Of a stretch of 64,000 nt of DNA, positions 36,896 to 46,752 are shown one piece after another (positions within the stretch are counted from its first letter, which is position 1; every line of letters begins with the position of its first letter). The notes beneath the pieces were generated by a model. That model did no database searches. It was not told where the DNA came from and saw only the letters and a list, made by a program, of their open reading frames with translations. The stretch comes from Rhodobacteraceae bacterium Araon29. Lineage in GTDB: Bacteria; Pseudomonadota; Alphaproteobacteria; Rhodobacterales; Rhodobacteraceae. A program made the position numbers and the translations under genes. The DNA is taken from the NCBI GenBank assembly GCA_039640505.1, contig CP046865.1, positions 1,789,501 to 1,853,500 of the forward strand, given 5' to 3'.

Positions 36896-37609
36896 TTATC
36901 CTCCTAAAAAGCTTTTGCGGACATCAGGATCAGCCAAAAGGTTTTTTCCTGTATCTGTATAAGCATTGCGGCCCTGTACCATGACATAGCCTTTATCGGC
37001 TATTTCCAAAGCCTGCCGAGCGTTTTGCTCAACCATTAAAATCGGAATACCAGTACGGGCAACCTCAATAATGCGATCAAATAACTCATCCATAACAATG
37101 GGGCTTACACCTGCGGTCGGTTCATCCAGCATCAAAACTTTAGGTTGGGTCATTAAGGCTCGGCCTACGGCCACCTGTTGACGCTGGCCTCCGGATAATT
37201 CGCCCGCAACTTGAAGCCGTTTCTCTCGAAGTATGGGAAATAGATCATAGACTTGATCAAGAGTGCCTGAGAAATCATCAGTGCGAATAAATGCACCCAT
37301 CTCCAAGTTTTCTTCCACGGTCATGGATGAAAATATGTTGCTGTTTTGCGGAACAAAACCCATTCCTTTGACCACCCGATCTTGGGGGCTTAGCTGGCTA
37401 ATGTCTTCGCCGTCTAGCTCTACCGAACCTTGTTTTAGGGCGAGCATTCCAAAAATGGCTTTCATGGCTGTTGATTTTCCAGCGCCGTTTGGGCCAACGA
37501 TCACAGCAATTTCACCGCGCTGTACTTCTATTGTACAGGCGTGCAGGATATCGGGGCCGTTTCCATAACCGCCTGTCATCGTCGCGCCGATTAAAAATGG
37601 CTCACTCAT
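36896..37609 (-). CDS. livF: Branched-chain amino acid ABC transporter ATPase LivF
   Basis: LivF powers the importer. It has Walker A GPNGAGKST, Q-loop GFVPQNSNIF, signature LSGGQRQQVAVGRAL, Walker B LMLDEP and a switch region MVEQNARQAL. The open frame begins at a GTG three codons earlier (37618); I prefer the ATG at 37609 (MSEPFLIG), though no strong ribosome site distinguishes them. About 76 bases separate it from livG. Confidence 0.93.
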   Translation of the reverse strand: MSEPFLIGATMTGGYGNGPDILHACTIEVQRGEIAVIVGPNGAGKSTAMKAIFGMLALKQGSVELDGEDISQLSPQDRVVKGMGFVPQNSNIFSSMTVEENLEMGAFIRTDDFSGTLDQVYDLFPILREKRLQVAGELSGGQRQQVAVGRALMTQPKVLMLDEPTAGVSPIVMDELFDRIIEVARTGIPILMVEQNARQALEIADKGYVMVQGRNAYTDTGKNLLADPDVRKSFLGG

Positions 37610-37685
37610 GATTGTCACATTTTTGGTGGATGTTCATTATTGGTCCTCTTGCGCAGCAACTTTCCTGCTTAAGAAAATGAGGCTG

Positions 37686-38462
37686 CTATGTGCCGGTTTT
37701 ATGCTTCAAGCCAGTGCCTAGGTAAGCTTCGATGACTTGTTCATTTGATTTGATTTCGTCCAAGGTTCCCTGCGCAAGAACTTTACCTTCGGCCATACAA
37801 ATAACTGGATCACACAGTCGTCCGATGAAATCCATATCATGCTCAATCACAACAAAGGTATAACCGCGTTCTTTATTTAGGCGTTGAATTGCATCAGCTA
37901 TTGTATTGAGAAGTGTTCGATTGACGCCAGCCCCCACCTCATCAAGGAAAACAATCTTAGCGTCTACCATCATTGTCCGTCCCAACTCGAGGAGCTTTTT
38001 TTGTCCTCCGGACACCTGACCAGCCCGATGATCCTTGAGATGATCAATTGTTAGAAATTCAAGTACTTGGTCGGCTTTTGCTGCTAGTGCGCGCTCTTCA
38101 TTTGCAATCCGCTTGCGTCCAAACCATGTGTTCCACAGGGCTTCACCAGACTGGCCTGAAGGAACCATCATCAGGTTCTCTTTACAGGTCATGGAATGAA
38201 ACTCATGGGCGATTTGAAAAGTTCTAAGTAAACCCTTTTCAAATAGGCTATGCGGCGGTAGCCCGGTGATATCTTCGCCGTCCATTGTAACCAGCCCTGA
38301 GGTTGGTCCCAACACACCTGCAATTACATTAAAGAGCGTTGTCTTTCCTGCTCCATTTGGTCCAATTAATCCCGTGATTGAACCTGGAGAAATCTCTAAA
38401 CTGGCCCCATCAACCGCGCGAAAACCACCAAAGTGTTTGTGAAGATTCTCAACCTTGATCAA
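37686..38462 (-). CDS. livG: Branched-chain amino acid ABC transporter ATPase LivG
   Basis: LivG is the second ATPase of the importer. The 258-residue protein has Walker A GPNGAGKTT, signature VSGGQKKLLELGRTMM, Walker B VFLDEV and switch VIEHDMDFI. It starts with TTG behind AAGGAG at good spacing. In the Walker B/D-loop the usual DEPxAG reads DEVGAG, a conservative oddity. Confidence 0.92.
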   Translation of the reverse strand: MIKVENLHKHFGGFRAVDGASLEISPGSITGLIGPNGAGKTTLFNVIAGVLGPTSGLVTMDGEDITGLPPHSLFEKGLLRTFQIAHEFHSMTCKENLMMVPSGQSGEALWNTWFGRKRIANEERALAAKADQVLEFLTIDHLKDHRAGQVSGGQKKLLELGRTMMVDAKIVFLDEVGAGVNRTLLNTIADAIQRLNKERGYTFVVIEHDMDFIGRLCDPVICMAEGKVLAQGTLDEIKSNEQVIEAYLGTGLKHKTGT

Positions 38463-38523
38463 GCTTCTCTCCTTTAAGCTTTTCTAAGGCGCTTATGGCC
38501 TATACTGGCATTTTATACGAAAA

Positions 38524-38547
38524 CAGCCCGAGCGAACCCGGGCTGTA
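38524..38547 (-). terminator. Hairpin after livK, probable attenuating terminator
   Basis: ACAGCCCG and CGGGCTGT form a perfect eight-base stem with an eight-base loop, followed on the minus strand by TTTTCG. It lies between livK and livG, the place where binding-protein operons often end most transcripts so that the periplasmic protein is made in excess. Confidence 0.72.
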
Positions 38548-38565
38548 ATTTATTTCCTGTATGTT

Positions 38566-39759
38566 TTAGCGATACTGAGCAGTTGTGATTTTACCGCCTT
38601 CAACAACGATTTGACGGTAGTTACCAGCAGATTCGCCCGGCCCAATCAATTCAACAGCAGTTGCACCAACATAGTCGATTTCGCCGCCACTGGCCAAGAT
38701 ATCTAAGGCTTTCGCCAGCTCACCTGGGAAAATCTGCTCTCCAGGTGCGTTTGCAACGTCCATCACTGTTGCCTTGTAGTCGCCTGGCTCAGACGAACCA
38801 GCCGCTTGCATGGCAAGCATAATCAAAGCAGCAGCATCATAGCTTTCTGGCGAGAATGGTGATGTTGCATCAAATGCGCCTCCTACCATATCGGTGTATT
38901 TTGCAGCGCCCGCGCTATCTGTGCCAGGATGCTGGCCAGTAGAACCGTCGATTTCATCCCCAAAATTCTCTTCAAGCTTAGCTCCAATCATACCATCAGG
39001 AAAATGGAATGTGTCGAATGCGCCACTGTCCAGTGCAGCCCGTACGATGCCGCTACCGCCTTGGTCAACATAACCTGCCACAACCAAACGATCGCCTCCT
39101 GCGGCAGCTAGTGCACCAACTTCAGCAGAATAATCCGCTTTGCCATCTTCGTGCGCGGCGTTGATTGTTACTGTACCACCTGCGGCTTCAAAAGCTGCCT
39201 GGAAGCTATCTGCAAGACCTTTACCGTAGTCATTGTTGGTATAAGTCACGGCAACTTCGTTGATGCCTTCTTCCATGAGAACTTCTGTCATTACAACACC
39301 CTGACGTGCGTCAGACGGCGCCGTCCGGAAAAAGAGCCCATTGTCTTCGGCAGTAGACAGGCCTGGCGACGTGGCTGATGGTGAAATCATAACCATCCCA
39401 TTTGCAAGGGCAACATTCGCCAAGATAGCACCTGTTACACCTGAGCAGTCAGCGCCCATGATGCCTTTGACGCCATCACTGGTGATTAAACGCTCTGCGG
39501 CTGCCGTGGCAGCGGCGGCATCGACACATGTGCTGTCAGCTCGAACAGGCGTCACTTTTGCGCCACCCAAGAGCTTGCCACTGTCGGTTACCTCTTTCAT
39601 CGCCACTTCGGCGCCGTCCGCCATGGCTGGTGTTAGCGATTCAATTGGACCAGTAAAGCCCAGAATTACGCCAATTTTGATTTCGCTAGAATGGCCGTCT
39701 GCAAATACAGCTCCAGCCATTAATGCTGTCGCGGCAGATGCCGCTAAAAACTTTTTCAT
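38566..39759 (-). CDS. livK: Periplasmic branched-chain amino acid-binding protein LivK-like
   Basis: This protein of about 397 residues captures the substrate in the periplasm. It begins MKKFLAASAATALMAGAVFA, a clear Sec signal peptide with cleavage near residue 20, followed by IKIGVILGFTGPIE, the start of the type 1 periplasmic-binding fold. A frame to 39792 is open, but the ATG at 39759 has a GGGAG site and the signal peptide. It is the first gene of the liv operon. The substrate could be a branched-chain amino acid or a related compound such as an amide or polyamine. Confidence 0.92.
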   Translation of the reverse strand: MKKFLAASAATALMAGAVFADGHSSEIKIGVILGFTGPIESLTPAMADGAEVAMKEVTDSGKLLGGAKVTPVRADSTCVDAAAATAAAERLITSDGVKGIMGADCSGVTGAILANVALANGMVMISPSATSPGLSTAEDNGLFFRTAPSDARQGVVMTEVLMEEGINEVAVTYTNNDYGKGLADSFQAAFEAAGGTVTINAAHEDGKADYSAEVGALAAAGGDRLVVAGYVDQGGSGIVRAALDSGAFDTFHFPDGMIGAKLEENFGDEIDGSTGQHPGTDSAGAAKYTDMVGGAFDATSPFSPESYDAAALIMLAMQAAGSSEPGDYKATVMDVANAPGEQIFPGELAKALDILASGGEIDYVGATAVELIGPGESAGNYRQIVVEGGKITTAQYR

Positions 39760-39915
39760 GATTGATCTCCCATTTTGGAACTTAACGTTCAAAAGGTAAA
39801 ATACGCTGGTGTTTAAAAAAAGAAAAGCACTAAACTTTTGAAAGTAGTAGGAACATTTTCCTGAAGATGCCGATTAAGCAGGAAAATGACCTTTTCTGGT
39901 TCGATCGGGGTCATT

Positions 39916-40914
39916 TTATATTCGAACCGAGTGGCTGCCACGCTCGCGATAAGGTGTTGTATCGTAATGGGCCCGATAACATTTTGAGAAATGTGAAGGC
40001 GATGCAAAACCACAAGCCAACGCCACATTTATTACGCTCATATTGGTTTGCATCAATAGATTACGGGCTTTTTGTAGTCGTAATTCCATATAATACCGCT
40101 TGGGGCTACGATTGAGGTAGCGCCGAAACAATCTTTCGAGTTGGCGGGTGGACATCCCGACATCCTTGGCCAAAACAGCTGGGCTAATGGGTTCTTCTAT
40201 GTTTGTTTCCATCATCTGGATGACGGCGCTTAATTTGGGATGGCGCACCCCAATTCGTGTCGGAACAGAGAGCCTTTGGGTGTCTTGGTCTGTTCTAATC
40301 GAGCTGTATATCATTTGATCGGCAACAGCATTTGCCAAATCTTCTCCATGATCGTCGGCAATTATTTTAAGCATCAAATCAATTGATGATGTGCCACCCG
40401 CTGTTGTCATTCGCATGCCGTCGGTAATGAATACTGACTTGGTTAGGTCAACCTCAGCGAATTCTTCGGAAAAACTATCTTGGTTCTCCCAATGTATTGT
40501 TGCTCGTTTGCCATCCAAGATTCCTGCCTTGGCCATCGGGTAGGCCCCTGTGCATAGACCCGCGATTGCCAATCCCCGCCGTGCTTCTCGGCGAATCCAA
40601 TTGAGAATTTTTTTCGAGCTATGCGCTTGAATATTCATACCGCCGCATAACATGATGGTGTCATCTCTTTTGAGTTCAATCAGATCATCATGAAGTTTAA
40701 AAGAAGTACCTGCTGAGCAGGATATCGTATCTCCGCCTTCCCCAATGAATATCCAAGAATATAATGTGGTTTCTGCCATGCGATTGGCAATTCGTAAGGC
40801 ATCAACCGCCGAGGCGAAGGACAACAGAGAAAAGCTCTCGATCAAAACAAATGCAAACCGCCGTGTTTTGGTCGGTGTCAGACGCGAGGGCGTTACTTGG
40901 GGTTGACTGCTCAT
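39916..40914 (-). CDS. GlxA-type transcriptional regulator (DJ-1/PfpI domain plus AraC HTH)
   Basis: The protein has an N-terminal DJ-1/PfpI-like domain (FVLIESFSLLSFASAVDALRI in part; GLCTGAYPMAKAGIL, about residue 123) and a C-terminal AraC/XylS double helix-turn-helix (DVGMSTRQLERLFRRYL, and VALACGFASPSHFSKCYR). GlxA-type proteins regulate choline, glycine betaine or arginine use in other bacteria. It lies directly upstream of, and codirectional with, the liv operon, so it may control it. Start chosen at MSSQPQ; an ATG five codons earlier (40929) is also possible. Confidence 0.86.
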   Translation of the reverse strand: MSSQPQVTPSRLTPTKTRRFAFVLIESFSLLSFASAVDALRIANRMAETTLYSWIFIGEGGDTISCSAGTSFKLHDDLIELKRDDTIMLCGGMNIQAHSSKKILNWIRREARRGLAIAGLCTGAYPMAKAGILDGKRATIHWENQDSFSEEFAEVDLTKSVFITDGMRMTTAGGTSSIDLMLKIIADDHGEDLANAVADQMIYSSIRTDQDTQRLSVPTRIGVRHPKLSAVIQMMETNIEEPISPAVLAKDVGMSTRQLERLFRRYLNRSPKRYYMELRLQKARNLLMQTNMSVINVALACGFASPSHFSKCYRAHYDTTPYRERGSHSVRI

Positions 40915-41088
40915 AAGGCCACATTCCATTTAATCTAGTTGGCGCATTACATTCAAAAGCATGACTTTATCAATACAGTTGCTCAAAACTATTGCAATCC
41001 GTCAAGAGAGCTAAAAACATATATGGTTCTTTCAAAATCTTTTTCGTATAGACTGTATCAACAGTGAACACTTGTCTTGGAGTATAAC

Positions 41089-42465
41089 ATGTCTGAGTGG
41101 CAAAAAACTGATTGGCGGAAAAAGCCTCGGGTGCAGATGCCTGAATATATCGATCAAGGTGCGCTTTTGAAGGTTGAAGGCCAGCTATCAAAGTATCCAC
41201 CGCTGGTTTTTGCGGGTGAGGCACGCAATTTAAAGGCTAAGCTGGGTGCAGCATCTCGTGGTGAGGCTTTCTTGCTGCAAGGGGGCGACTGCGCAGAAAG
41301 TTTTGAGCAATTCACTGCCGACGGAATTCGTGACACATTTAAGGTTCTTTTGCAGATGGCAATGGTGCTTACCTTCGGTGCAAAGGTACCCGTTGTAAAG
41401 CTTGGGCGGATGGCGGGGCAGTTTGCTAAACCTCGCTCAGCGCCTACCGAAGTGCAAAATGGCGTAGAGCTGCCCAGTTATCGCGGTGACATCATAAACG
41501 AACTGGCGTTCACCCCAGAAGCTCGTATCCCAGATCCCCAAAAGATGCTGCAAGCCTATACGCAATCAGCGGCCACTTTAAACTTGCTCCGCGCCTTCTC
41601 TACTGGCGGATATGCCGATATGCATCAGGTCCACAGTTGGACATTAGGCTTTACTGAAAGTGAAAAAGCAGCCCAATACCGTCAAATGGCCCAGCGCATT
41701 AACGATGCATTGGATTTTATGAGTGCTGCGGGGATAGGGTCTGATTCTGCGCAAGAATTGCGAACTGTTGATTTTTTCATTAGCCATGAGGCTTTGCTTC
41801 TGGAATATGAACAAGCGCTTACTCGGTTGGATTCCACCTCAGGAAAATGGCTTGCTGGTTCGGGCCATTTAATTTGGATAGGGGATCGCACCCGACAGCC
41901 AGATGGAGCCCATGTTGAATTTTGTAAGGGTGTGCAAAATCCGATTGGATTAAAATGTGGGCCGAGCACCTCGGTTGAGGATTTGAAGGTTTTGATGGAA
42001 AAGTTGAATCCGGAAAATGAGGCTGGGCGTTTAACCTTAATTGCTCGTTTTGGCGCTGGCGCAGTAGGAGACCATCTGCCGCGTCTTATAAATGCAGTTA
42101 AGGAAGAAGGCGCCAACGTTTTGTGGACCTGCGATGCAATGCATGGAAATACGATAAAATCGTCATCAGGCTATAAAACCAGACCATTTGAAAGTGTCCT
42201 CAGAGAAGTTCGCGAATTTTTTGCTATTCATAATGCCGAAGGCACCATTCCAGGTGGCGTACATTTTGAAATGACTGGTCAGGATGTGACCGAATGTACC
42301 GGGGGCGTAAGGGAAGTTACCGACGAGGACCTTTCTGACCGTTATCATACGGCCTGTGATCCACGCTTGAATGCAAGTCAATCGCTTGAACTTGCGTTTT
42401 TGGTAGCTGAAGAATTGGTGATGCACAGGGAGACCCAGGAAAAACAGGCTGCGTTGTCCGTGTAG
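41089..42465 (+). CDS. aroG: 3-deoxy-7-phosphoheptulonate synthase, class II
   Basis: This enzyme condenses phosphoenolpyruvate and erythrose 4-phosphate, the first step of aromatic amino acid synthesis. The 458-residue protein is a class II (plant-like) DAHP synthase: [11 protein letters not shown] (about residues 62-72), [18 protein letters not shown]-like [25 protein letters not shown] and [10 protein letters not shown]. The start is the ATG behind GGAG; a TTG four codons earlier is less likely. Transcribed alone. Confidence 0.95.
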   Translation: MSEWQKTDWRKKPRVQMPEYIDQGALLKVEGQLSKYPPLVFAGEARNLKAKLGAASRGEAFLLQGGDCAESFEQFTADGIRDTFKVLLQMAMVLTFGAKVPVVKLGRMAGQFAKPRSAPTEVQNGVELPSYRGDIINELAFTPEARIPDPQKMLQAYTQSAATLNLLRAFSTGGYADMHQVHSWTLGFTESEKAAQYRQMAQRINDALDFMSAAGIGSDSAQELRTVDFFISHEALLLEYEQALTRLDSTSGKWLAGSGHLIWIGDRTRQPDGAHVEFCKGVQNPIGLKCGPSTSVEDLKVLMEKLNPENEAGRLTLIARFGAGAVGDHLPRLINAVKEEGANVLWTCDAMHGNTIKSSSGYKTRPFESVLREVREFFAIHNAEGTIPGGVHFEMTGQDVTECTGGVREVTDEDLSDRYHTACDPRLNASQSLELAFLVAEELVMHRETQEKQAALSV

Positions 42466-42556
42466 CGTTGTCAAATCATTAGCAGTGCGCGCACCATTGG
42501 GGCATTAGGTCTGGACCGTTATCATAGCCTATTTGCTGGTGTGCTCTTTTTAGAAA

Positions 42557-43057
42557 TTAGTTAATGAATGCACGATTTCTTTCGATTACTCCGATGGCCT
42601 TTGTCGTGTGTGCATGTCTATCAAGAAGTGGGAATAAGCCAAAGCGAAACAAAGACTTTTCGCAGGTCTTTAATGCATCAGACGCGCATGTTTTTTTACG
42701 AGGTACAGGGCTTTTAAAAAGGTCAGTTATACAGGTTTTTAAACTTGACTGAGTATCTGTGTAGACACGGCTTTTGCATCGGGTATGGACCGACAACTTT
42801 TCTAAACTTAATTTAGCCGATGCACCTATAAATCGAAAAAATATGTCATTTTCAGAGGCATAGTTGATCAGAAATATATATGGCAAAACTTCTTTTAATT
42901 TCACTGCACTGATTTGTGAACGCCAGGGCGCAGTTTCGTTTGCTGTTAACTCATCCCAGTAAATTTCCACTTGCTGAAGGGCTGAGGTGGGGTTTTTGTT
43001 ACTTTTATAATCAAGAAAGTCTCTTTTTTCGCTGTTAAATATATAAATTTTTCCCAT
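42557..43057 (-). CDS. PAS-domain protein (PAS_5-like, PF07310-like)
   Basis: The 166-residue protein has the layout of the small alphaproteobacterial PAS_5 proteins: a WDELTANETAPWRSQI segment early, ISAVKLKEVLPYIFLINY, then IFFRFIGASAKLSLEKL. These proteins are single sensory domains of unknown signal. It is more diverged than most and rich in lysine and cysteine in its last third. No output domain is present. The ribosome site is weak. Confidence 0.6.
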   Translation of the reverse strand: MGKIYIFNSEKRDFLDYKSNKNPTSALQQVEIYWDELTANETAPWRSQISAVKLKEVLPYIFLINYASENDIFFRFIGASAKLSLEKLSVHTRCKSRVYTDTQSSLKTCITDLFKSPVPRKKTCASDALKTCEKSLFRFGLFPLLDRHAHTTKAIGVIERNRAFIN

Positions 43058-43256
43058 GTCTTTAAATTGCCGATTATGCTGGCCGCAGAGCTTTTAAAAT
43101 ATAAAAGGGTAGGGCGTTTAGCTACTTTTCGCGAATTTAGTACAAATTTGAATTGCATTGAACGTTAATCTTAATAAATGGTTAACAAAATAATCTAACC
43201 CACTGACATATCCAACAAAATAAACTAACTAAGCATTATTGAAAAAGGAGATGACG

Positions 43257-44156
43257 TTGGTTCAATCAATGACAGGATTTGGTGCCATAATAGGTGAAAA
43301 CCAAACCCATAGCTGGGCAGCAGAATTGCGGAGTGTGAACGGCAAAGGGCTGGACATAAAAATCAGAGTGCCTGATTGGATTGATGGTCTAGAGAGTGTA
43401 GTTCGAACACGATTAAAACAGTTGATAAAGCGGGGCAATGTCACTTTAACAATCAAGTTGCAAAGCGATGAGAACGACCAAACCGTCAGTCTTTCTCTTG
43501 ATCAAGGAATTTTGATCAAAACATTGGATAATATTGCAAAAATTGAGCAGCATGGGATGGATCAAGGCGTGTCATTTGCCCCATCAAAAGCCACGGATCT
43601 TTTGATGATCAAAGGTATTACGGGCAATAAAACCCTGTCCCAAGAGCAGCTTGACACACTCTATACTGAAATTTTAGCATCACTGGACCCACTTTATGAA
43701 GCTTTTATTGCTTCGCGCTTATCAGAAGGCACTCAGTTACTTCATCTTGTTGGGTCTCAGTTGGACGCCCTAAAGACCGAACTGGAAAAGGCTAAAGCGC
43801 TTTTGGGCGCACGAGATGACCACATGCGCGGTCTTTTAAAAACACAGTCGGCAAAAATTCTTGATAATACAGCGCAATTTGATTCACAGCGGATGGCACA
43901 AGAGGTGGCCTTGATCTTTATGAAGTCAGATGTAACTGAAGAATTGGACCGTTTGGCTATTCATATTCAAGCTGCTTCTGATCTAATGAAGGCTGGGGGC
44001 GCAGTAGGGCGCCGCATGGAGTTTTTGATGCAGGAATTTAATCGGGAAGCAAATACCCTCTGTGCTAAAGCCCAATTTTCGGAGTTAACCAGCATCGGAC
44101 TTGAAATGAAGGTCATAATAGATCAAATGCGAGAGCAAATTCAAAATCTGGAATAA
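43257..44156 (+). CDS. yicC: YicC family endoribonuclease-like protein
   Basis: YicC-like proteins are conserved endoribonuclease-type or stress proteins. The protein has the family N-terminus (VQSMTGFG), the RSVNGKGLDIKIRVP pattern and the C-terminal DUF1732 motif GRRMEFLMQEFNREANTL. I place the start at the TTG at 43257, six bases after AAGGAG; the ATG at 43251 lies directly against that site, and the ATG of SMTGFG (43269) is also possible. It is followed by gmk after four bases, the common alphaproteobacterial pairing. Confidence 0.9.
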   Translation: MVQSMTGFGAIIGENQTHSWAAELRSVNGKGLDIKIRVPDWIDGLESVVRTRLKQLIKRGNVTLTIKLQSDENDQTVSLSLDQGILIKTLDNIAKIEQHGMDQGVSFAPSKATDLLMIKGITGNKTLSQEQLDTLYTEILASLDPLYEAFIASRLSEGTQLLHLVGSQLDALKTELEKAKALLGARDDHMRGLLKTQSAKILDNTAQFDSQRMAQEVALIFMKSDVTEELDRLAIHIQAASDLMKAGGAVGRRMEFLMQEFNREANTLCAKAQFSELTSIGLEMKVIIDQMREQIQNLE

Positions 44157-44160
44157 ATGA

Positions 44161-44808
44161 ATGAGTGAGCCGACACGACGTGGACTATTAATTATACTCT
44201 CTTCGCCTTCTGGCGCGGGTAAATCGACTTTGGCAACGCGATTGCGAGAGTGGGATAGAGATATCGAGTTTTCCATATCGGCCACCACACGCACTCCTAG
44301 AGACGGTGAAGCAAACGGGAAAGAGTACTACTTCCATGATCGTAAAACATTCAAGACCTTGGTGTCTGAGGGAAAAATGCTTGAACATGCCGAAGTTTTT
44401 GGTAATTTTTATGGCAGCCCAGAACAACCAGTAAGAGATGCCATTCTATCGGGCAGGGATGTTTTGTTTGATGTCGATTGGCAAGGCGGCCAGCAAATCA
44501 AAAATTCGGTACTTGGGCAGCATTGCGTTTCAATTTTTATCTTACCACCATCAATCAGTGAGCTGGAAAAGCGATTGATAACAAGGGCGTTAGACGCTCC
44601 AGAGGTAATAGAAGCTCGGATGAAGAAATCCAAGGATGAGATTAGCCATTGGCCAGAATATGATTATGTTCTGGTCAATGATATGCTGGATACTTCGGTA
44701 GAAAAGCTAAAGACGATCATCTCAGCAGAGAGGATGAGGCTATCCCAGCAGCCAGATATTGTTGATAGTATCCGCCAGTTAAATACTGAATTTGAGGATC
44801 GTAAATGA
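44161..44808 (+). CDS. gmk: Guanylate kinase
   Basis: Gmk converts GMP to GDP with ATP. The 215-residue protein has P-loop [11 protein letters not shown] (about residues 14-24), [11 protein letters not shown] and [10 protein letters not shown] for GMP binding, and [13 protein letters not shown]. It overlaps the carbonic anhydrase gene by four bases (ATGA), so it is in an operon with yicC and that gene. Confidence 0.96.
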   Translation: MSEPTRRGLLIILSSPSGAGKSTLATRLREWDRDIEFSISATTRTPRDGEANGKEYYFHDRKTFKTLVSEGKMLEHAEVFGNFYGSPEQPVRDAILSGRDVLFDVDWQGGQQIKNSVLGQHCVSIFILPPSISELEKRLITRALDAPEVIEARMKKSKDEISHWPEYDYVLVNDMLDTSVEKLKTIISAERMRLSQQPDIVDSIRQLNTEFEDRK

Positions 44809-45329
44809 CAATTTATACGCTTGGAAATACGGCGCCCCAAATATCCAATTCTGCTTGGGTGGCGCCAGATGCAAATGTGATCGGCAACATAGAGCTAAAA
44901 GAAAAGGTCTCTGTTTGGTTCGGTGTGACATTGCGAGGCGACAATGAACTAATTCACATTGGCGCTGGAAGTAATATCCAAGAAAACACGGTAATGCATA
45001 CAGATTTGGGATTTCCGCTGCGTATTGGAAAAAATTGTACAATTGGCCACAAAGTCATGCTGCATGGATGTGAAGTGGGTAACAACTCGTTGATAGGGAT
45101 GGGTGCAATTGTGCTCAATGGGGCAAAAATTGGATCTAACTGTCTTATTGGTGCCGGAGCATTAATTACAGAAAACAAAACCATTCCCGATGGCTCTCTG
45201 GTTGTTGGTGCACCTGGCAAAATAATACGTTCTTTAGATGACAAAGAGATTATGTCGCTAGAGCAAAGTGCTCTGCATTACCAGCAAAATGCGGCGCGAT
45301 TTATGGCCGATATGGAAAGGATTTATTGA
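44805..45329 (+). CDS. Gamma-carbonic anhydrase family hexapeptide-repeat protein
   Basis: This 174-residue protein folds as a left-handed beta helix from hexapeptide repeats (I/V-G-x repeats from residue 20 to 140). The three metal-binding histidines of the gamma carbonic anhydrases can be placed in NTVMHTD, IGHKV and MLHGCEVG. Family members hydrate CO2 or act as structural or metal-binding relatives (YrdA, PaaY). It is translationally coupled to gmk and followed closely by the PLP enzyme. Confidence 0.88.
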   Translation: MTIYTLGNTAPQISNSAWVAPDANVIGNIELKEKVSVWFGVTLRGDNELIHIGAGSNIQENTVMHTDLGFPLRIGKNCTIGHKVMLHGCEVGNNSLIGMGAIVLNGAKIGSNCLIGAGALITENKTIPDGSLVVGAPGKIIRSLDDKEIMSLEQSALHYQQNAARFMADMERIY

Positions 45330-45330
45330 G

Positions 45331-46509
45331 TTGAAACGCAATACAACAACGTTCATTCGCCCTGTGGGGTTCCCGCAAAGTACCAGCCGCCCTGTTGTCA
45401 CGCCACTTTCGCCGTCGGTGGTATATGCATCGGATAGTCCTGATATGCTGGATGATCAATATGATGGGAAACTATCCGGTTTTACCTATGCGCGCGAGGG
45501 GCATCCAAATGGCAAGGCTCTTTCGCAAATTTTGGATCGGTTGGAAGCAGCAGAAAATGGGATTGTGACAGGGTCTGGAATGTCGGCCGTGACGAGCGCG
45601 ATTATGGCAACGCTGTCTAATGGGGATCATATAATCGCGGGGGATCAGCTTTATGGGCGCTCGTTGCGGTTGATGGGCGAAGAATTACCGCGTTTGGGCA
45701 TTTCAGTTACGTTGGCCAACGCATCTTCTAGTCAAGATATCGCTCGGGCAATAAATCCAAATACAAAAATGGTTTTGATCGAGGGTATCTCTAATCCAAC
45801 CTTGAGGGTCGCTGACTTAAATGGAATTTCTGCGATTTGCAAAGATGCTGGCATTTTATTAGCGGTTGATAACACCTTTACAACACCCAAAGCTTTTCAA
45901 CCATTAAAGCACGGCGCTGATATTGCCATTCACTCAGTAACCAAGCTTCTAGCTGGGCATTCAGATGTTACTTTGGGATATGTTGTAGCAAAGGACCCTA
46001 ATTTAAACAAACGTATCTATGATTTTGCTGTTACAACCGGTCTGACGGCAAGCCCCTTTGATTGTTGGTTGGCTGAACGGGGTCTATTAACTTTTGATTT
46101 AAGGTTTGAAAAAGCCCAAAAAACGGCTGAAAATTTGGCAGATGCATTAGCAATACATCCAAAAGTAGCCCGTGTTCTATATCCAATGCGAAATGACCAT
46201 CCAGATGTGAACCTTGCTAAAATACATTTTGAGGAAAACGGATGTAATATGGTTAGTTTTGAATTGGCTGATAAGACACGAGCAGCGGCAAATCTGTTTA
46301 CTCAACGTTTGGATGGCATTGCGTTTGCTCCGACCTTGGGGGATGTGGGAACCACGCTTAGCCATCCTGTAAGTTCATCACACCGCTCAATGATGGCTTC
46401 AGATCGTGAGAAAAATGGGATTAGCGAGGGATTTTTTAGAGTTTCCGTTGGTTTAGAAACGCCTGAAGACTTGATTTCCGCCTTTAAAAACGCCCTAGAT
46501 CAGTTGTGA
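45331..46509 (+). CDS. Trans-sulfuration PLP enzyme (cystathionine beta-lyase/gamma-synthase family)
   Basis: Members of this family (PF01053) act on sulfur amino acids with pyridoxal phosphate. The protein of about 393 residues has YAREGHPNGKALSQILDRLE, the cofactor region TGSGMSAVTSAI, AVDNTFTTP and the lysine motif HSVTKLLAGHSDV (about residue 205). The frame is open from 45268, but that would overlap the previous gene; a TTG at 45331 behind AAAGGA, one base after the preceding stop, is preferred. The exact reaction (gamma-synthase, beta-lyase or gamma-lyase) cannot be decided from sequence by eye. Confidence 0.88.
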   Translation: MKRNTTTFIRPVGFPQSTSRPVVTPLSPSVVYASDSPDMLDDQYDGKLSGFTYAREGHPNGKALSQILDRLEAAENGIVTGSGMSAVTSAIMATLSNGDHIIAGDQLYGRSLRLMGEELPRLGISVTLANASSSQDIARAINPNTKMVLIEGISNPTLRVADLNGISAICKDAGILLAVDNTFTTPKAFQPLKHGADIAIHSVTKLLAGHSDVTLGYVVAKDPNLNKRIYDFAVTTGLTASPFDCWLAERGLLTFDLRFEKAQKTAENLADALAIHPKVARVLYPMRNDHPDVNLAKIHFEENGCNMVSFELADKTRAAANLFTQRLDGIAFAPTLGDVGTTLSHPVSSSHRSMMASDREKNGISEGFFRVSVGLETPEDLISAFKNALDQL

Positions 46510-46752
46510 CTTAGGATATTTAAATATCGTCATTTGGCATATTACCAAGTTTTTGAAATTCTAAATTTAAGGTTTTAACGCCGCAGTTATGGCAGTCATA
46601 ACTATATTATTTTATCTGCCTTACATTTTTCTCTAATTACTTGCTTATAGAAAATATATAAATCGAATTTATTATTTGAGTTTGTCCAAATATTGTTAGG
46701 ATATAAGTAAAGCAAAAGAAGTTTTAAAAATATGTTGGAATAATAGAAGAAG

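Noticed and set aside
42485-42494. GTGCGCGCAC palindrome after the DAHP synthase gene
   Set aside because: It is only ten bases long, has no T run, and is of a length expected by chance.
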